A program made the translations under genes and the position numbers. 64,000 nt of DNA from Paenibacillus sp. A3 (GTDB lineage: Bacteria; Bacillota; Bacilli; Paenibacillales; NBRC-103111): contig NZ_JTHN01000021.1 in assembly GCF_001399685.1 (NCBI RefSeq), positions 26,155-90,154 on the forward strand, in the 5' to 3' direction. How positions within the stretch are numbered: the stretch's first letter is position 1; every line of letters begins with the position of its first letter. Of the stretch, positions 15,562 to 25,514 are shown in pieces. Under the pieces are notes generated by a model. That model did not search any database. It saw nothing but the letters and a program-made list of their open reading frames with translations, and was not told where the DNA came from.

Positions 15562-18500
15562 CGGAATCGTCCTCCTTGAGATGCAAGGGCGAAGTCACCA
15601 GCTTCATGAGGACAGGCTTTCCGTTCGTCACGATATAGCCGAAGTCGTCCCCAATATCCTGGTACAGCTCGCTGGTAAGCTTCCCGATCTTGAGCTGGTA
15701 TTGATCTGCCATGCCGTTCCCCAGCCAAATCCCCTCGTTGGGGATCACTTTCGCCTTAAACCAAGCTTCGTAGGATACGGACGAAATCGACGAAACGCGT
15801 TCGCAGATAATGAAATTCACCTGATACGGCACTTCGCCTTTCTCCAGAAGAACCCGGAGCTTATCTTTGGAATCCTCCGAGATTCGCGAGTTTAAGCTTG
15901 CCAGGGAGTGAATGATCCATGTCTGTTTGACAAAGGACGGAACCGGGCCCCCAGCGGCTATCGCATCCTTATACGTATTGTTGCGGTGGACGAGGGTATC
16001 AAATAACTGTGCAATAACTTGATCCCAATCCGTTGGATTTCCATAATGGGTATAGGTTTTGAGCTCGTCATCCACCAGCTTATTATCCGGATCGATGACG
16101 GCAATTTCGGCTTCCGCTTTAGCGGATAGGACCTCGGCCAGCCCTTGGATAAAGCCCGTATTGTCGTTATTTTGAGACAGTACAAGCTGGATGTAATGCC
16201 GGTCAAAGTGAAAGCAAGCCGTCTGCAGACTGTTCTTCTCCACGCCCACCGGAATTTTCCCGGCCTTGCCGTACTTGATCTCATCCATCAAGAAATTTGC
16301 ATCAATAAGCTCAGGCAGGATCGGAATTCTTCTTGCGACCGGCTCCGTCCATCTGGCGGCGTACTCTTCGCCATATTTGCGAATATGCTCGAAGCGGTTT
16401 TCGACATCACGATGCGTGTATGCGATTTGAAATTCATATACGCGATCGGATTTCATAATGCCTCTCCCCTTAAACTTGGAGGGATAGACACCTTCCACAT
16501 GACCGAGCACACTGGAATAGTCGGCGGCATCGTTAAGCTGAAGCACGTACAATTGCTTAAAATTTTGCAAAACCCGGTACCGGACCGCGCCCGTATTCAA
16601 TGCGGACAAAATGAAGTAAATCCCGTACTTCAAGCCTTCCCTCGTTAAGTAGGCCATTGCTTCTTCCTTATCCTCGAATAACTCCGCGAACGCCGAATAG
16701 TTATGAACGACAACGACAATGGAAGGAACGGCAGTCTGTGCCGATCTCATGTAGGACTGGTAATCGCCGCCATAATCTGCGAACCGCTTTTTCCGGTCCG
16801 CGGTCTCTTGATACAGCATCTTGAACAAATTATTGATTTTCTCCGCTTCGTACGAGAGCAGGACATCGCCCACATGCGGCGATTTGGAGAAGGCGCGCAA
16901 GGTCTCGGAAGCGAAATCTAAAATATATACATGGAGCTCGGACGGCGTATGCTCCTCCATCAGCGAGTACAGCAACGTGGTCAAGAACGTCGTTTTCCCG
17001 CTTCCCGCCGCACCGTAAATGACCGCATTACCTTCCTTGGACAGCGGGAATGTCATCGTAAACTGTCGCTGGTTGGCAGGGTCGTCTACTTGGCCGATCA
17101 CGGGATTCAGCACACCGCGGGCTTGCTGCGAAGCCTTATGACTCTCTCTGAGCTCGTCAAGATAAATGAATTCCGGAAGCGGGTCCAGCCAGAGCGGCCG
17201 GACGCTGATCCGTTCTTCTTTGGCAATGGCCGCCAAATAGCGGTTCACCTCGTCCAATTGCTTGGCCGGGTTATGGAATAATGTCTTTCGTTTATCGATT
17301 TTGACTTGTTTCACGACGCGTCCCAGATTGTCGATGACGGTCACGCTCTCGTCCTTGGCTTTCTCAACCCGATCCGTCGGGTAATAAGGCGCCCCTCCCC
17401 ATGCGGATTGACCGAGCTCGAACAGCTCGTTGAAGCCAACCTGGACATAGAATCGCCCGGTGACGGACAGCTCGGCCGCATCCGGCCTTTTGATCACGTC
17501 CATACTATCGGCTTTCTCCTGCACCTTGAGACAAATGCGAAACTTGCTGTTGCTCCAAATCTGATCATCCACCACCCCGGATGGCTTCTGGGTCGCCAAG
17601 ATCAAGTGAATGCCCAAGCTTCTGCCGATACGTGCCGCGCTGACCAGCTGCTCCATAAATTCAGGCTGCTGTGTCTTCAATTCCGCGAACTCGTCCGATA
17701 TGATAAACAAGTGCTGCAGCGGCTCCATAACCTTCCCATCCCGGAACAGCCTCTGATATTTGTAGATGTCCATGCTGCTCATGTTCAACCGCTTGCTCGT
17801 TTCGCTAAAGATCGCTTGTCTTCGCTTGAGCTCGCTCTGGATGGAAACCAGGGATCGCTTAACCGCCGCACCGTCCAAGTTCGTAATCGTTCCCGCCAGA
17901 TGAGGCAAATTGGAGAATGCGCCGGCCATCCCCCCGCCTTTATAGTCGATCAGAATAAAAGCCACCTCATGCGGATGATAGTTTACGGCGAGCGAAAGAA
18001 TGAACGTCATCATAAACTCGCTTTTCCCGGAACCGGTCATCCCCGCAATCAAGCCATGCGGACCGTGGTATTTCTCATGCAAGTCCAGGTAAAAAAGTTC
18101 ACCGGTCGTATCCACCCCGATCGGAGTTTGGAGGGATAAGGCAGGATCATGATCCCGCCATCTCGTCAGCGCATTCAGATGCTCGACTTTCCCCACCTCG
18201 AACAAATCGAGAAAGGTCAGCATGGCAGGCAGCGTATAGCCTGCTCCCGAACGATCCAGTTGAATATTGGCCAGTTGCACGGCAAGCTGGAGCTCGTCCT
18301 GAATGGTATACGGATGAGGCTGAAACGTAATATGCTTCCCGGAAGTATCGTCCTTATCATATATTTTCGAATGATCTCCTTCAAACTCCACGACCAGCGA
18401 GCACTCTTTGGGCAAGTTTTTCAGTTCGTCGTACAGATGGATCACGCTAATGCCTATGCTCTTTTTTTGCTTCCGTATATAATTCATCATCTCCGCCTTG

Positions 18501-20173
18501 CCGGCCAGGCTCTTATCGATCGCGAAGACGACGTAGTGCGGCATAACTTCCTTAAACTCTTCCTCCGCAGCTATGCTCTCTCTTCGGGCGATTTCTTTTT
18601 CGAAAAAGACGGACAGCTCCTTTACCTCGCCCGGCTCCGTCGCGATAAATCGGATGGACTTATCGTCGCTCCAAACGTGAGGCAGCCATTTTACGAATTC
18701 CCACGTCTTGCCTTCCTTCTTGTCATAGATGAAGACTAGCTTTAATTCATCATAACTATGAAGCGCCGCAAGCTGGACAATGAACCCTTTGACCGCATCG
18801 ACAACTTCAACTCTTGTGCCGATCATCCCGCTAATCCAATCCTCCGTTAGCGAAAGCGGTATAGGCACCTGCTCCAACATTTTTGGTTCCTCCATGAGCT
18901 GATACAGCTCCTCTTGAAGCCCGTCGTCTTCAAGTGAGAATCTTTTCTCCGGAAATTTCAACACAATCCGAAGTGGCAGATTGCCCAGTCCAAGGCGTAC
19001 CTTCAAAAAATCGTTTTGTCTGCGGGTCCGCTCCCATAGGGTCCGCTTGCGCAGCTTGATTCGCGAAACACATTCCTCAAGCGTAACCAGATTTTCATGC
19101 AGGACTTGGCGCTGGCGTTCTCCGGTATCCCGTATCTTTTGTCGCACCTCCCCAATATAAAGCCTGTACTTCTCCTGCCTGACTCTTTCCTGCTTGAGTC
19201 TCTTCTTGGCTTCATGCCGTCTCGTCAAAACGGGCCATAGAATCGTACCCAGCAGGACGCTGAAGGACATGACAAGGGTCGGCATCGCATTCATGATTTT
19301 GCCGTTGGATTGCAGTGCGTTATGCAGAGAATACAGTCCGGTAAACAATGAAGCCATGCCCATCGTAATGGACGGACCGAGCATGAGCATAAGCGGAGTT
19401 TGTTCCAGATTCACCTGGGGCGGCGGTGCGTCGATCTTGATCTCGACACGGTCGATTTCCTTGAGAAACCTTGGAGAACGGTAAAACAAATCGCCTTCCG
19501 GCACCTCGTCGTCGATTTCATCCTCCGCATTCGGAACCGCAGGATACGGTTTAACGCACGTTCTAAGGACATCGGGATTACAGCTCATCTGGCCGTCCGG
19601 ATTATTTATGGCAATGAATCCGCTGCCGACAATGATCTTCAAGCCGACGATATAGATCATATCCCCGGGTTTCAAAATCTGCTCCGTCGTTCTCTTCCCG
19701 TTCACAAACGTTCCGTTCGAGCTCCCCGTATCGCGGATCGCGATTGACGTTTCGGAAACGAACAGCTCCGCATGCACGGAGGAGGTATACTTATTCGCGT
19801 ACCTGATCTCGCAGCCGTCCGCACGGCCGATCTTTATTTTCCCTCTACCGGGCAAGCTATACCTTCGAAATATCTTCCGATCGGCAGACACCGGTTCGGC
19901 GAGAAGAATCGCAATTTCATCCGTTTTCTTCAAAAGGACGCTATAAATCGTCAGGGGCTCGACGGCAAGCTCCCTTACTTTGCGGCTCCCGGCATCCAGA
20001 ACGACCGCATGTGGATTCGACTTGAGAATCCATTGGCCCTCCACGCCTTCGACCCCGATCACCCGTTCCTCGTAACCCAAGAGGTTCGTCTGAGTGACCC
20101 AATACTGCCCGGACTTCTTTTCAGGCAGCACGCACGTATAGACTTCATTTTCCTTTAGCAAGGATAGCTGCAT
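15554..20173 (-). CDS. EssC/YukB-type type VII secretion ATPase
   Basis: A 1539-residue FtsK/SpoIIIE-family motor. An FHA domain spans about 112-185 (IKIGRADGC, SSVHAEL, SSNGTFVNG), preceded by a second FHA-like fold. Two transmembrane segments lie near 258-281 and 297-317. The first ATPase domain has P-loop GMTGSGKSE near 710 and Walker B HLFIISDEFAE. The second has P-loop GAAGSGKTT near 1055 but its Walker B reads VVVVHNYS without the acidic residue. The third (about 1330-1510) is degenerate. This matches EssC of Bacillus and Staphylococcus. It heads the locus behind a leader with an intrinsic terminator. No EssA, EssB/YukC or EsaA/YueB genes are found beside it. Confidence 0.95.
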   Translation of the reverse strand: MQLSLLKENEVYTCVLPEKKSGQYWVTQTNLLGYEERVIGVEGVEGQWILKSNPHAVVLDAGSRKVRELAVEPLTIYSVLLKKTDEIAILLAEPVSADRKIFRRYSLPGRGKIKIGRADGCEIRYANKYTSSVHAELFVSETSIAIRDTGSSNGTFVNGKRTTEQILKPGDMIYIVGLKIIVGSGFIAINNPDGQMSCNPDVLRTCVKPYPAVPNAEDEIDDEVPEGDLFYRSPRFLKEIDRVEIKIDAPPPQVNLEQTPLMLMLGPSITMGMASLFTGLYSLHNALQSNGKIMNAMPTLVMSFSVLLGTILWPVLTRRHEAKKRLKQERVRQEKYRLYIGEVRQKIRDTGERQRQVLHENLVTLEECVSRIKLRKRTLWERTRRQNDFLKVRLGLGNLPLRIVLKFPEKRFSLEDDGLQEELYQLMEEPKMLEQVPIPLSLTEDWISGMIGTRVEVVDAVKGFIVQLAALHSYDELKLVFIYDKKEGKTWEFVKWLPHVWSDDKSIRFIATEPGEVKELSVFFEKEIARRESIAAEEEFKEVMPHYVVFAIDKSLAGKAEMMNYIRKQKKSIGISVIHLYDELKNLPKECSLVVEFEGDHSKIYDKDDTSGKHITFQPHPYTIQDELQLAVQLANIQLDRSGAGYTLPAMLTFLDLFEVGKVEHLNALTRWRDHDPALSLQTPIGVDTTGELFYLDLHEKYHGPHGLIAGMTGSGKSEFMMTFILSLAVNYHPHEVAFILIDYKGGGMAGAFSNLPHLAGTITNLDGAAVKRSLVSIQSELKRRQAIFSETSKRLNMSSMDIYKYQRLFRDGKVMEPLQHLFIISDEFAELKTQQPEFMEQLVSAARIGRSLGIHLILATQKPSGVVDDQIWSNSKFRICLKVQEKADSMDVIKRPDAAELSVTGRFYVQVGFNELFELGQSAWGGAPYYPTDRVEKAKDESVTVIDNLGRVVKQVKIDKRKTLFHNPAKQLDEVNRYLAAIAKEERISVRPLWLDPLPEFIYLDELRESHKASQQARGVLNPVIGQVDDPANQRQFTMTFPLSKEGNAVIYGAAGSGKTTFLTTLLYSLMEEHTPSELHVYILDFASETLRAFSKSPHVGDVLLSYEAEKINNLFKMLYQETADRKKRFADYGGDYQSYMRSAQTAVPSIVVVVHNYSAFAELFEDKEEAMAYLTREGLKYGIYFILSALNTGAVRYRVLQNFKQLYVLQLNDAADYSSVLGHVEGVYPSKFKGRGIMKSDRVYEFQIAYTHRDVENRFEHIRKYGEEYAARWTEPVARRIPILPELIDANFLMDEIKYGKAGKIPVGVEKNSLQTACFHFDRHYIQLVLSQNNDNTGFIQGLAEVLSAKAEAEIAVIDPDNKLVDDELKTYTHYGNPTDWDQVIAQLFDTLVHRNNTYKDAIAAGGPVPSFVKQTWIIHSLASLNSRISEDSKDKLRVLLEKGEVPYQVNFIICERVSSISSVSYEAWFKAKVIPNEGIWLGNGMADQYQLKIGKLTSELYQDIGDDFGYIVTNGKPVLMKLVTSPLHLKEDDSDG

Positions 20174-20240
20174 AGGTCACTCACCTTCTTTCGAACAGAT
20201 GATCGGACAAATATTTACAAAATTTTCTATCCTGGAGCAC

Positions 20241-20286
20241 AAAAAAACCGCCCTATCCATGGTTAAATACACATGAATAAGGCGGT
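20241..20286 (-). terminator. Intrinsic terminator within the essC leader
   Basis: On the minus strand ACCGCC pairs with GGCGGT, with further inner pairing, followed by seven T. It lies between a minus-strand promoter (20312-20340) and the essC start at 20173, with no other minus-strand gene upstream, so it terminates or gates the essC transcript itself. Confidence 0.75.
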
Positions 20287-20311
20287 GCTTCCGCTTTCGA
20301 TCATTGGTTGT

Positions 20312-20340
20312 ATAATATCATTTCCTGCCAAAATCTGCAA
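20312..20340 (-). promoter_or_regulatory. Promoter for the T7SS operon
   Basis: Minus-strand TTGCAG (plus 20335-20340), 17-nt spacer, TATTAT (plus 20312-20317). The start point would be near 20305, about 130 nt before the essC ATG. The rest of the gap to the chemoreceptor start at 20533 shows no other gene. Confidence 0.6.
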
Positions 20341-20532
20341 TAGAGATTTTATTTGACAAACATATCAATACGCTGGATGGTACAGAAATTAATAGAAACT
20401 TTATACAAAAAACGACGTAACGGCTGCGAAACGGGCTGGAATAAGAAGGAATTTACCATTGGATTGTCGAATTGGTATTATTCTGAAAACCATATCCAAT
20501 ATAAAAATAGCATAACCGAGGGGGCTCGTACG

Positions 20533-22230
20533 ATGCGCTGGACTGTCAGTAGAAAGCTTGCTTTGGGATTCCTTACCATGTTGCTTCTTACTACCATCAC
20601 CGCCGTTCTTGCTTTAAACCGTATGATGTTTATCCAAAACCGCGTTGAACAAGTTACCGAAAACTCGATGCCCAAGGTGAAAGAAATCAACCGGATTTAT
20701 TTCGAGACGGAGCATGTGCTTAATCTGGTGTTCCGCCACAAAGACAGTACCGATGCTGCAGCACGCAAAACCCTTGAGGATGAAATCGGCGCAAGCTACG
20801 CCTTGGTCGAATCGACGGTACAGCAGTACGAGTCCCAGATCACAGCCGACGAAGAACGAAGCAATTTTGCTTCCTTCAAGGAAAGTTGGGACGAATTCAA
20901 AAAGAACACGCAAAAAACGTTAGTCACCAGCCGCAGCAACCCCCAGCAAACCATGATCCTGATCGATGCCGGCCACCGTATTTTCGACGAAATGCAGAAG
21001 CATTTGACCAGTCTGGTCGAATGGAACCACAAGCAGGCTGAAACCTCCGCACTGGAAGCAAAAAAAGCATATAAGGATAGCTTGATATGGGTATATGTCA
21101 TTCTCGGAATCAGTGTGGCTGTCGCCGTCGGAATCAGCACGTTGTTCCTCCTCCTGATTGCCCGCCCGCTGCGTCTGGTCACTGGCAGTATCGTACGGGT
21201 CGCGGACGGCGACCTGACCGTTCCGCCGCTGTCTGTGAAAAGCCGCGATGAAATCGGCCAACTGGCCGACGCTCTGAACCGCATGGTTCGCGAGCTTCAT
21301 TCGGCGATCAGCCGCTCTTCGGAAACCTCGCACCAGGTCACGCAGCTGGCCGATTCGCTGGCGGCCGATGCCAGTCAAACGACGATCGCCGCGCAGCAGA
21401 TTGCCGACGCCTCGCGGCAGGTCGCCGGAGGAGCGCAGGCACAGCTGACGACCTCGAAAGAAACGGCCGTCGTCATGGAAGAAATGGCCGCAGGAATCGG
21501 TCGGATTTCAGAGGCAACCTCGGAAATGGCGGAGCAGTTCCAAACGACAGCCGCCAATGCGGTAAAAGGCACGGAGTCGATGGACGAAGCGGAAGAGCAG
21601 ATGAACGCCATTTCCACAACAACCACGCAGACCTCGGAACGCATGGAACGGCTGAGCAAACGGTCCGACGAAATCGGAGGCATTGTGAAATTGATCTCCG
21701 AGATCGCTTATCAGACGAATTTGCTGGCCTTGAACGCTTCGATTGAAGCGGCAAGAGCCGGGGAAAGCGGCAAAGGCTTCGCGGTCGTCGCCGCCGAGGT
21801 GAAGAAGCTGGCCACCCAATCCGAAGCGGCCGCCAAGGACATTACCCAGCGCATCCGCTTGATTCAAGAGGAAACAAAAGAAACGGCCGGAGCGATCCGC
21901 GAGGTTACGGAGCAGGTTACGGCGGGTATCCATCTGGTAAGCGACTCCGGCCGCAGCTTCCGCGACATTGCCTCCTCAATTGAGCAACTGAACGGACATA
22001 TTCAGGAAGTGTCCGCCACGGCGGAAGAAATGGCGGCGACCACCGAGCAGATTACCGCCTCGGTCACGTCCACGGCGATGATCGCCCAGACCTCCAGCGA
22101 CAGCACGGAAAGCGTCGCCGCCGCTTCGAACGAGCAGTTCGCTTCGATGGAACGCATCTCCGGCAGCGCGGAGTCGCTTACACTGCTTGCGGGAGAGCTT
22201 CGCGAGAGCATTCGCCGCTTCCGGCTGTAG
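20533..22230 (+). CDS. Methyl-accepting chemotaxis protein
   Basis: A 565-residue chemoreceptor. TM1 is at about 11-30. A four-helix sensor domain (about 35-180) and TM2 (about 188-212) follow, then HAMP ([18 protein letters not shown]...). The signalling domain has its hairpin tip around [21 protein letters not shown]. The ATG at 20533 is preferred because GAGGGGG lies 8 nt upstream and TM1 starts at once; the upstream in-frame extension looks non-coding. It signals to CheW/CheA. The ligand is unknown. Confidence 0.93.
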   Translation: MRWTVSRKLALGFLTMLLLTTITAVLALNRMMFIQNRVEQVTENSMPKVKEINRIYFETEHVLNLVFRHKDSTDAAARKTLEDEIGASYALVESTVQQYESQITADEERSNFASFKESWDEFKKNTQKTLVTSRSNPQQTMILIDAGHRIFDEMQKHLTSLVEWNHKQAETSALEAKKAYKDSLIWVYVILGISVAVAVGISTLFLLLIARPLRLVTGSIVRVADGDLTVPPLSVKSRDEIGQLADALNRMVRELHSAISRSSETSHQVTQLADSLAADASQTTIAAQQIADASRQVAGGAQAQLTTSKETAVVMEEMAAGIGRISEATSEMAEQFQTTAANAVKGTESMDEAEEQMNAISTTTTQTSERMERLSKRSDEIGGIVKLISEIAYQTNLLALNASIEAARAGESGKGFAVVAAEVKKLATQSEAAAKDITQRIRLIQEETKETAGAIREVTEQVTAGIHLVSDSGRSFRDIASSIEQLNGHIQEVSATAEEMAATTEQITASVTSTAMIAQTSSDSTESVAAASNEQFASMERISGSAESLTLLAGELRESIRRFRL

Positions 22231-22240
22231 GACTGTTCGC

Positions 22241-22272
22241 AAAAAAGCACCTGCTTTTGCAAGCAAGTGCTT
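22241..22272 (-). terminator. Terminator of the GntR-controlled catabolic operon
   Basis: On the minus strand AAGCACTTGCTT pairs with AAGCAGGTGCTT (mismatch inside) and is followed by six T, 9 nt beyond the ribokinase stop. It ends the nine-gene operon; on the plus strand the same hairpin follows the chemoreceptor gene. Confidence 0.85.
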
Positions 22273-22280
22273 GGGCCAAC

Positions 22281-23171
22281 CTATAATACTTCCGACAACA
22301 TGGGGATCGCGTCCTGCGCTCCCAAACGGGTCACCGCAATGGACGAGGCGCGCTGGGCGATATCCACCGCTTCGTCCATGCTTTTGCCGGCGATGATCAT
22401 TGCGGCCAGCGTGCCGGAGAACGTATCCCCGGCCGCCGTCGTGTCGACGGCTTCAACCTTGCGCGCTTCCTTATATACGTTCTCCGTTCCGTTATAGTAC
22501 ACGATGCCCTTTTCTCCGAGTGTAATGAGCGGATAGCGAATCCCTTTGGCCCGCAGCTTGTTCAACGCCTCAATAGCATCGTCGGTGCTCCGGATCTCGA
22601 CACCCGTGTAGATGCGGCATTCGATTTCGTTCGGCGTAAAATAATCCACACCCTGCAAAATCGCTTCGTCGATCGGGACCGCAGGCGCCGGATTCAGGAA
22701 AATCGGCACTTGGCCTTTCACCAAATGAATCACCTCATAAACCGTCTCCATTGGTATTTCCAGCTGCAGCATGACGGCCGCGGCTGAAAGCAGCTCCTGC
22801 TGGTACCCTCGAATATAGCCGGGGGAGACTTCGCTGTTTGCTCCGCCGTCGAGAATGATGCTGTTATTTCCGTTGCATACGGTGATGGCTGCCACGCCTG
22901 TCGTCACATTCGGCTCGCGCTTGAGAAAGTCCGTGCGCACGCCAAAGCCGCTAAGCCGATCGATCAGGGACTGGCCGAAAATATCGTCGCCCACCTTCCC
23001 CATAAACCACGTTTCGGCGCCCATCTTGGCGCAAGCGACCGCTTGATTGGCCCCTTTACCGCCGGGAGCGAGGAAAAATCCGTCGCCCCGCATCGTCTCC
23101 CCGATTTCGGGAAGACGGCTCGTCCGCATGACCATATCCATATTCGCACTGCCGACAACCATAATTTTCAT
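22281..23171 (-). CDS. rbsK: Ribokinase-like PfkB family carbohydrate kinase
   Basis: A 296-residue PfkB kinase close to ribokinases. It has the N-terminal GSANMDMV, GGKGANQAVACAKMGA, and the C-terminal catalytic signature DTTAAGDTFSGTLAAMI with the base Asp. It would phosphorylate ribose or a related sugar in the cytoplasm. As the last gene of an operon with two ADP-ribosylglycohydrolase-family enzymes and a sugar ABC transporter, it likely takes the ribose-like moiety released by those hydrolases. Confidence 0.9.
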   Translation of the reverse strand: MKIMVVGSANMDMVMRTSRLPEIGETMRGDGFFLAPGGKGANQAVACAKMGAETWFMGKVGDDIFGQSLIDRLSGFGVRTDFLKREPNVTTGVAAITVCNGNNSIILDGGANSEVSPGYIRGYQQELLSAAAVMLQLEIPMETVYEVIHLVKGQVPIFLNPAPAVPIDEAILQGVDYFTPNEIECRIYTGVEIRSTDDAIEALNKLRAKGIRYPLITLGEKGIVYYNGTENVYKEARKVEAVDTTAAGDTFSGTLAAMIIAGKSMDEAVDIAQRASSIAVTRLGAQDAIPMLSEVL

Positions 23172-23213
23172 CGGATTCCGCCCTCTTCGTTACAAATTCA
23201 CCGGACCGGACTT

Positions 23214-25319
23214 CTAGAGCTCCGTGACCCGGATATTGCTGTAGTAGGCTCTCGCCGCGCCCAGGGTGCTGACTCCGTACATGCCGTAGCCGAACGTACC
23301 GTCCGTATGCTGCAGGATTTGCTCCCCGTTGATGAACAGCGTGATGACCTGCCCTTGCACCGTCACCTTGAATTCATAGTTCTGCCCAAACTGCCATGGG
23401 TAACTCGCTCCGGTCAGTTTAGTATAACCGAAATCGTTCAGGTAGAGGGAGACTTGATCTTTGCCGTCAAAGCCCGCATGATACCCGCGCATCGCTCCTT
23501 GAGCGCGAACCGCCACCAGATGCGAATCGCCGATTTGCGGATTCAGGTCCAAGGTTACCGTATAATCCGTGGCAAAATAGTTGCCCGTATACGCTTCGCT
23601 TGGCTCGGCGGTCATCAAATACATCGAGTTGTCTACCAGACTCCAAGCGCCGTGATTATGGGCAAAAGGCGTCACGCAGCCAAAATCGCCCGACTGTTTA
23701 CGGAAATCGATCGTATAATCCGCTTTGCCGGAAATCCGGAATTCGTCGATAAAGATGCGGCCCAAGCTTTTCGGCTTGCGCGTCGAATACGATTCGAGCA
23801 CGATGCCGACCTCGTCGATCAGCTCGCCTTCCGAATCCGGAATGACGAACTCCACCTTAATCCACTCTTGGTTCACGAGCTTGACATAGCCTTGGACGAG
23901 CTCTTTCTTGCTTTTGTGCAGCCGGACGTAAGGAGCAATCCCCATCGTCTCGTTGCCGCCCCATTGATCCAGATAAATGTTCATCGATACTTTCTGACCC
24001 GAGTACGCTCTCGGTGCAAACGTCGGCGAATACCGCTCGTCGCTGAAGTCGGCGCGGGTGTAGAAAGGCTTGTAAAAGACTTTCGACTTCTCGCCGCGGG
24101 TCATGCGGTCAAAGATGACTTCGAGCGAGCCTGTGCCGCGGAAGGCTTTCTCGATCGAATGCCGCGCCTGACAAAAGAACGGATCGGATACCCGGATATT
24201 GTGCGTCGACCCCGGCAGCTCGAAATCAAAATAAATGTCGCGTTCCGTAAAGCTGTCAGCGATTTCCTGCGGGCACGGCTCCTTCGCCAGACGATAGCCC
24301 AAAATCGTCAATTCCTTGGCATACGTAGGAATATCCAAAATGTTCAGGTAGCCGGAGATGCCCGACATCACGATGGAATCGTTGATGGGCTTGCGGTACT
24401 TGTCCGCGATGCCTTCCAAGCCGCATGCGACGCCGAGCACGGTGCCGACGTTGCCCGCATTGCAGTCGGTATCCCAGCCGCACATCGTGGCGATTTCCAC
24501 CGTCCGGTTGAAGTCGCCCTGACCGTAAATCATGGCCAGCACGCAAACGCCGGCATTCGGAATAATGTGGCAAACGCCGGTATATTTGTCGTAGCCCCAG
24601 TCTCTTTCGAGCATGTCGCGGCAAGCCCGGAAATCGTCCGGATGCTGCGCGTGGAATTCCAGCACCGCTCTCGACACTTGCGCGTAGAGCGAATCCGTAG
24701 GAATTTGAGCGAGCCCCGCTTCAATAATCTGGCGGATATCCGACGTTTCGAACGCTTTGGAGATCGCCGCGCAGAAAAATCTCGCGCCCAGCACCCCTTC
24801 GCCGTCGTGCGATACGCGGGCCGCAGCTTCGCCGAAATCGGCGGCTTTCTTCGGATTGCACGGATTCACGAGGCCCCACGTATCGATGAAAATTTGCCCG
24901 CCGATCTGCTCGGCGATAATAAGCCCGTTCTGCTCGATCGAGCCGGATTGCGGGGCAGGAATCCCTTTTTTCAGGTTGATGTAAGCGGTATGCTCCGTGC
25001 TGACGCCATAGCCGCCCCACCAGAACATTCCGATCCCTTCGCGGGCGTAGTTCAACCAGGCGCGAGCCACGTCGTTCGGGGTAATATCGCGGTCGACCGC
25101 ATCGTCATACAATGCCCGCAGAAAATAATACGGACCGTTCGCGTCGTCATCGGCAGCGAAGTTTTTGAATTCCTTCACGTAGTCCGTAATCTCGCCGTAC
25201 GTATTTTTGATCCGCTCATAAGTCCAGATCGTCGGCTCCACCGGCGCGCCCAGCCTTATGCCAATATTCATGCCCAAATAACCTGCATAAACTTTCTCTA
25301 AATAATTCGAAGGAATCAT
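23214..25319 (-). CDS. ADP-ribosylglycohydrolase family protein with C-terminal lectin-like domain
   Basis: About 701 residues. The N-terminal 400 residues are a DraG/ADPRH fold: YAGYLGMNIGIRLGAPVE at the start, an early metal-site run AADDDANGPYYF, and CGWDTDCNAGNVGTVLG carrying the later metal-binding acids. The C-terminal 290 residues look like beta-sandwich carbohydrate-binding or LamG-like modules, ending with YYSNIRVTEL. There is no signal peptide, so it acts inside the cell. The ATG at 25319 is preferred over an extension to 25514 because AAAGGCGG precedes it and the domain starts there. It is probably a hydrolase of a ribosyl or other N/O-glycoside. The substrate is not known. Confidence 0.85.
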   Translation of the reverse strand: MIPSNYLEKVYAGYLGMNIGIRLGAPVEPTIWTYERIKNTYGEITDYVKEFKNFAADDDANGPYYFLRALYDDAVDRDITPNDVARAWLNYAREGIGMFWWGGYGVSTEHTAYINLKKGIPAPQSGSIEQNGLIIAEQIGGQIFIDTWGLVNPCNPKKAADFGEAAARVSHDGEGVLGARFFCAAISKAFETSDIRQIIEAGLAQIPTDSLYAQVSRAVLEFHAQHPDDFRACRDMLERDWGYDKYTGVCHIIPNAGVCVLAMIYGQGDFNRTVEIATMCGWDTDCNAGNVGTVLGVACGLEGIADKYRKPINDSIVMSGISGYLNILDIPTYAKELTILGYRLAKEPCPQEIADSFTERDIYFDFELPGSTHNIRVSDPFFCQARHSIEKAFRGTGSLEVIFDRMTRGEKSKVFYKPFYTRADFSDERYSPTFAPRAYSGQKVSMNIYLDQWGGNETMGIAPYVRLHKSKKELVQGYVKLVNQEWIKVEFVIPDSEGELIDEVGIVLESYSTRKPKSLGRIFIDEFRISGKADYTIDFRKQSGDFGCVTPFAHNHGAWSLVDNSMYLMTAEPSEAYTGNYFATDYTVTLDLNPQIGDSHLVAVRAQGAMRGYHAGFDGKDQVSLYLNDFGYTKLTGASYPWQFGQNYEFKVTVQGQVITLFINGEQILQHTDGTFGYGMYGVSTLGAARAYYSNIRVTEL

Positions 25320-25514
25320 GTTCCGTGCACCGCCTTTAAAAATATTGAACCTGGAAGATAGGCCAATGGCAAACCGCTGCGCGAGCGGATCGTTCTTCCG
25401 ATCGCTGTTGTCCCCGGATTCTTTGATTTGATAACCCATTGAGCTGTCAGAATCCGAAGACAAAGGCGACCGCTGACGCTTCTCCAGAACGATTCCGCTC
25501 ACTCCGCTGCCCAT

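Noticed and set aside
23043..25301. Long open frame on the plus strand (about 750 codons)
   Set aside because: It is antisense to the ADPRH-fold gene, has no ribosome site, and its product is rich in Arg/His/Val with no domain: a shadow of GC-biased codon use.
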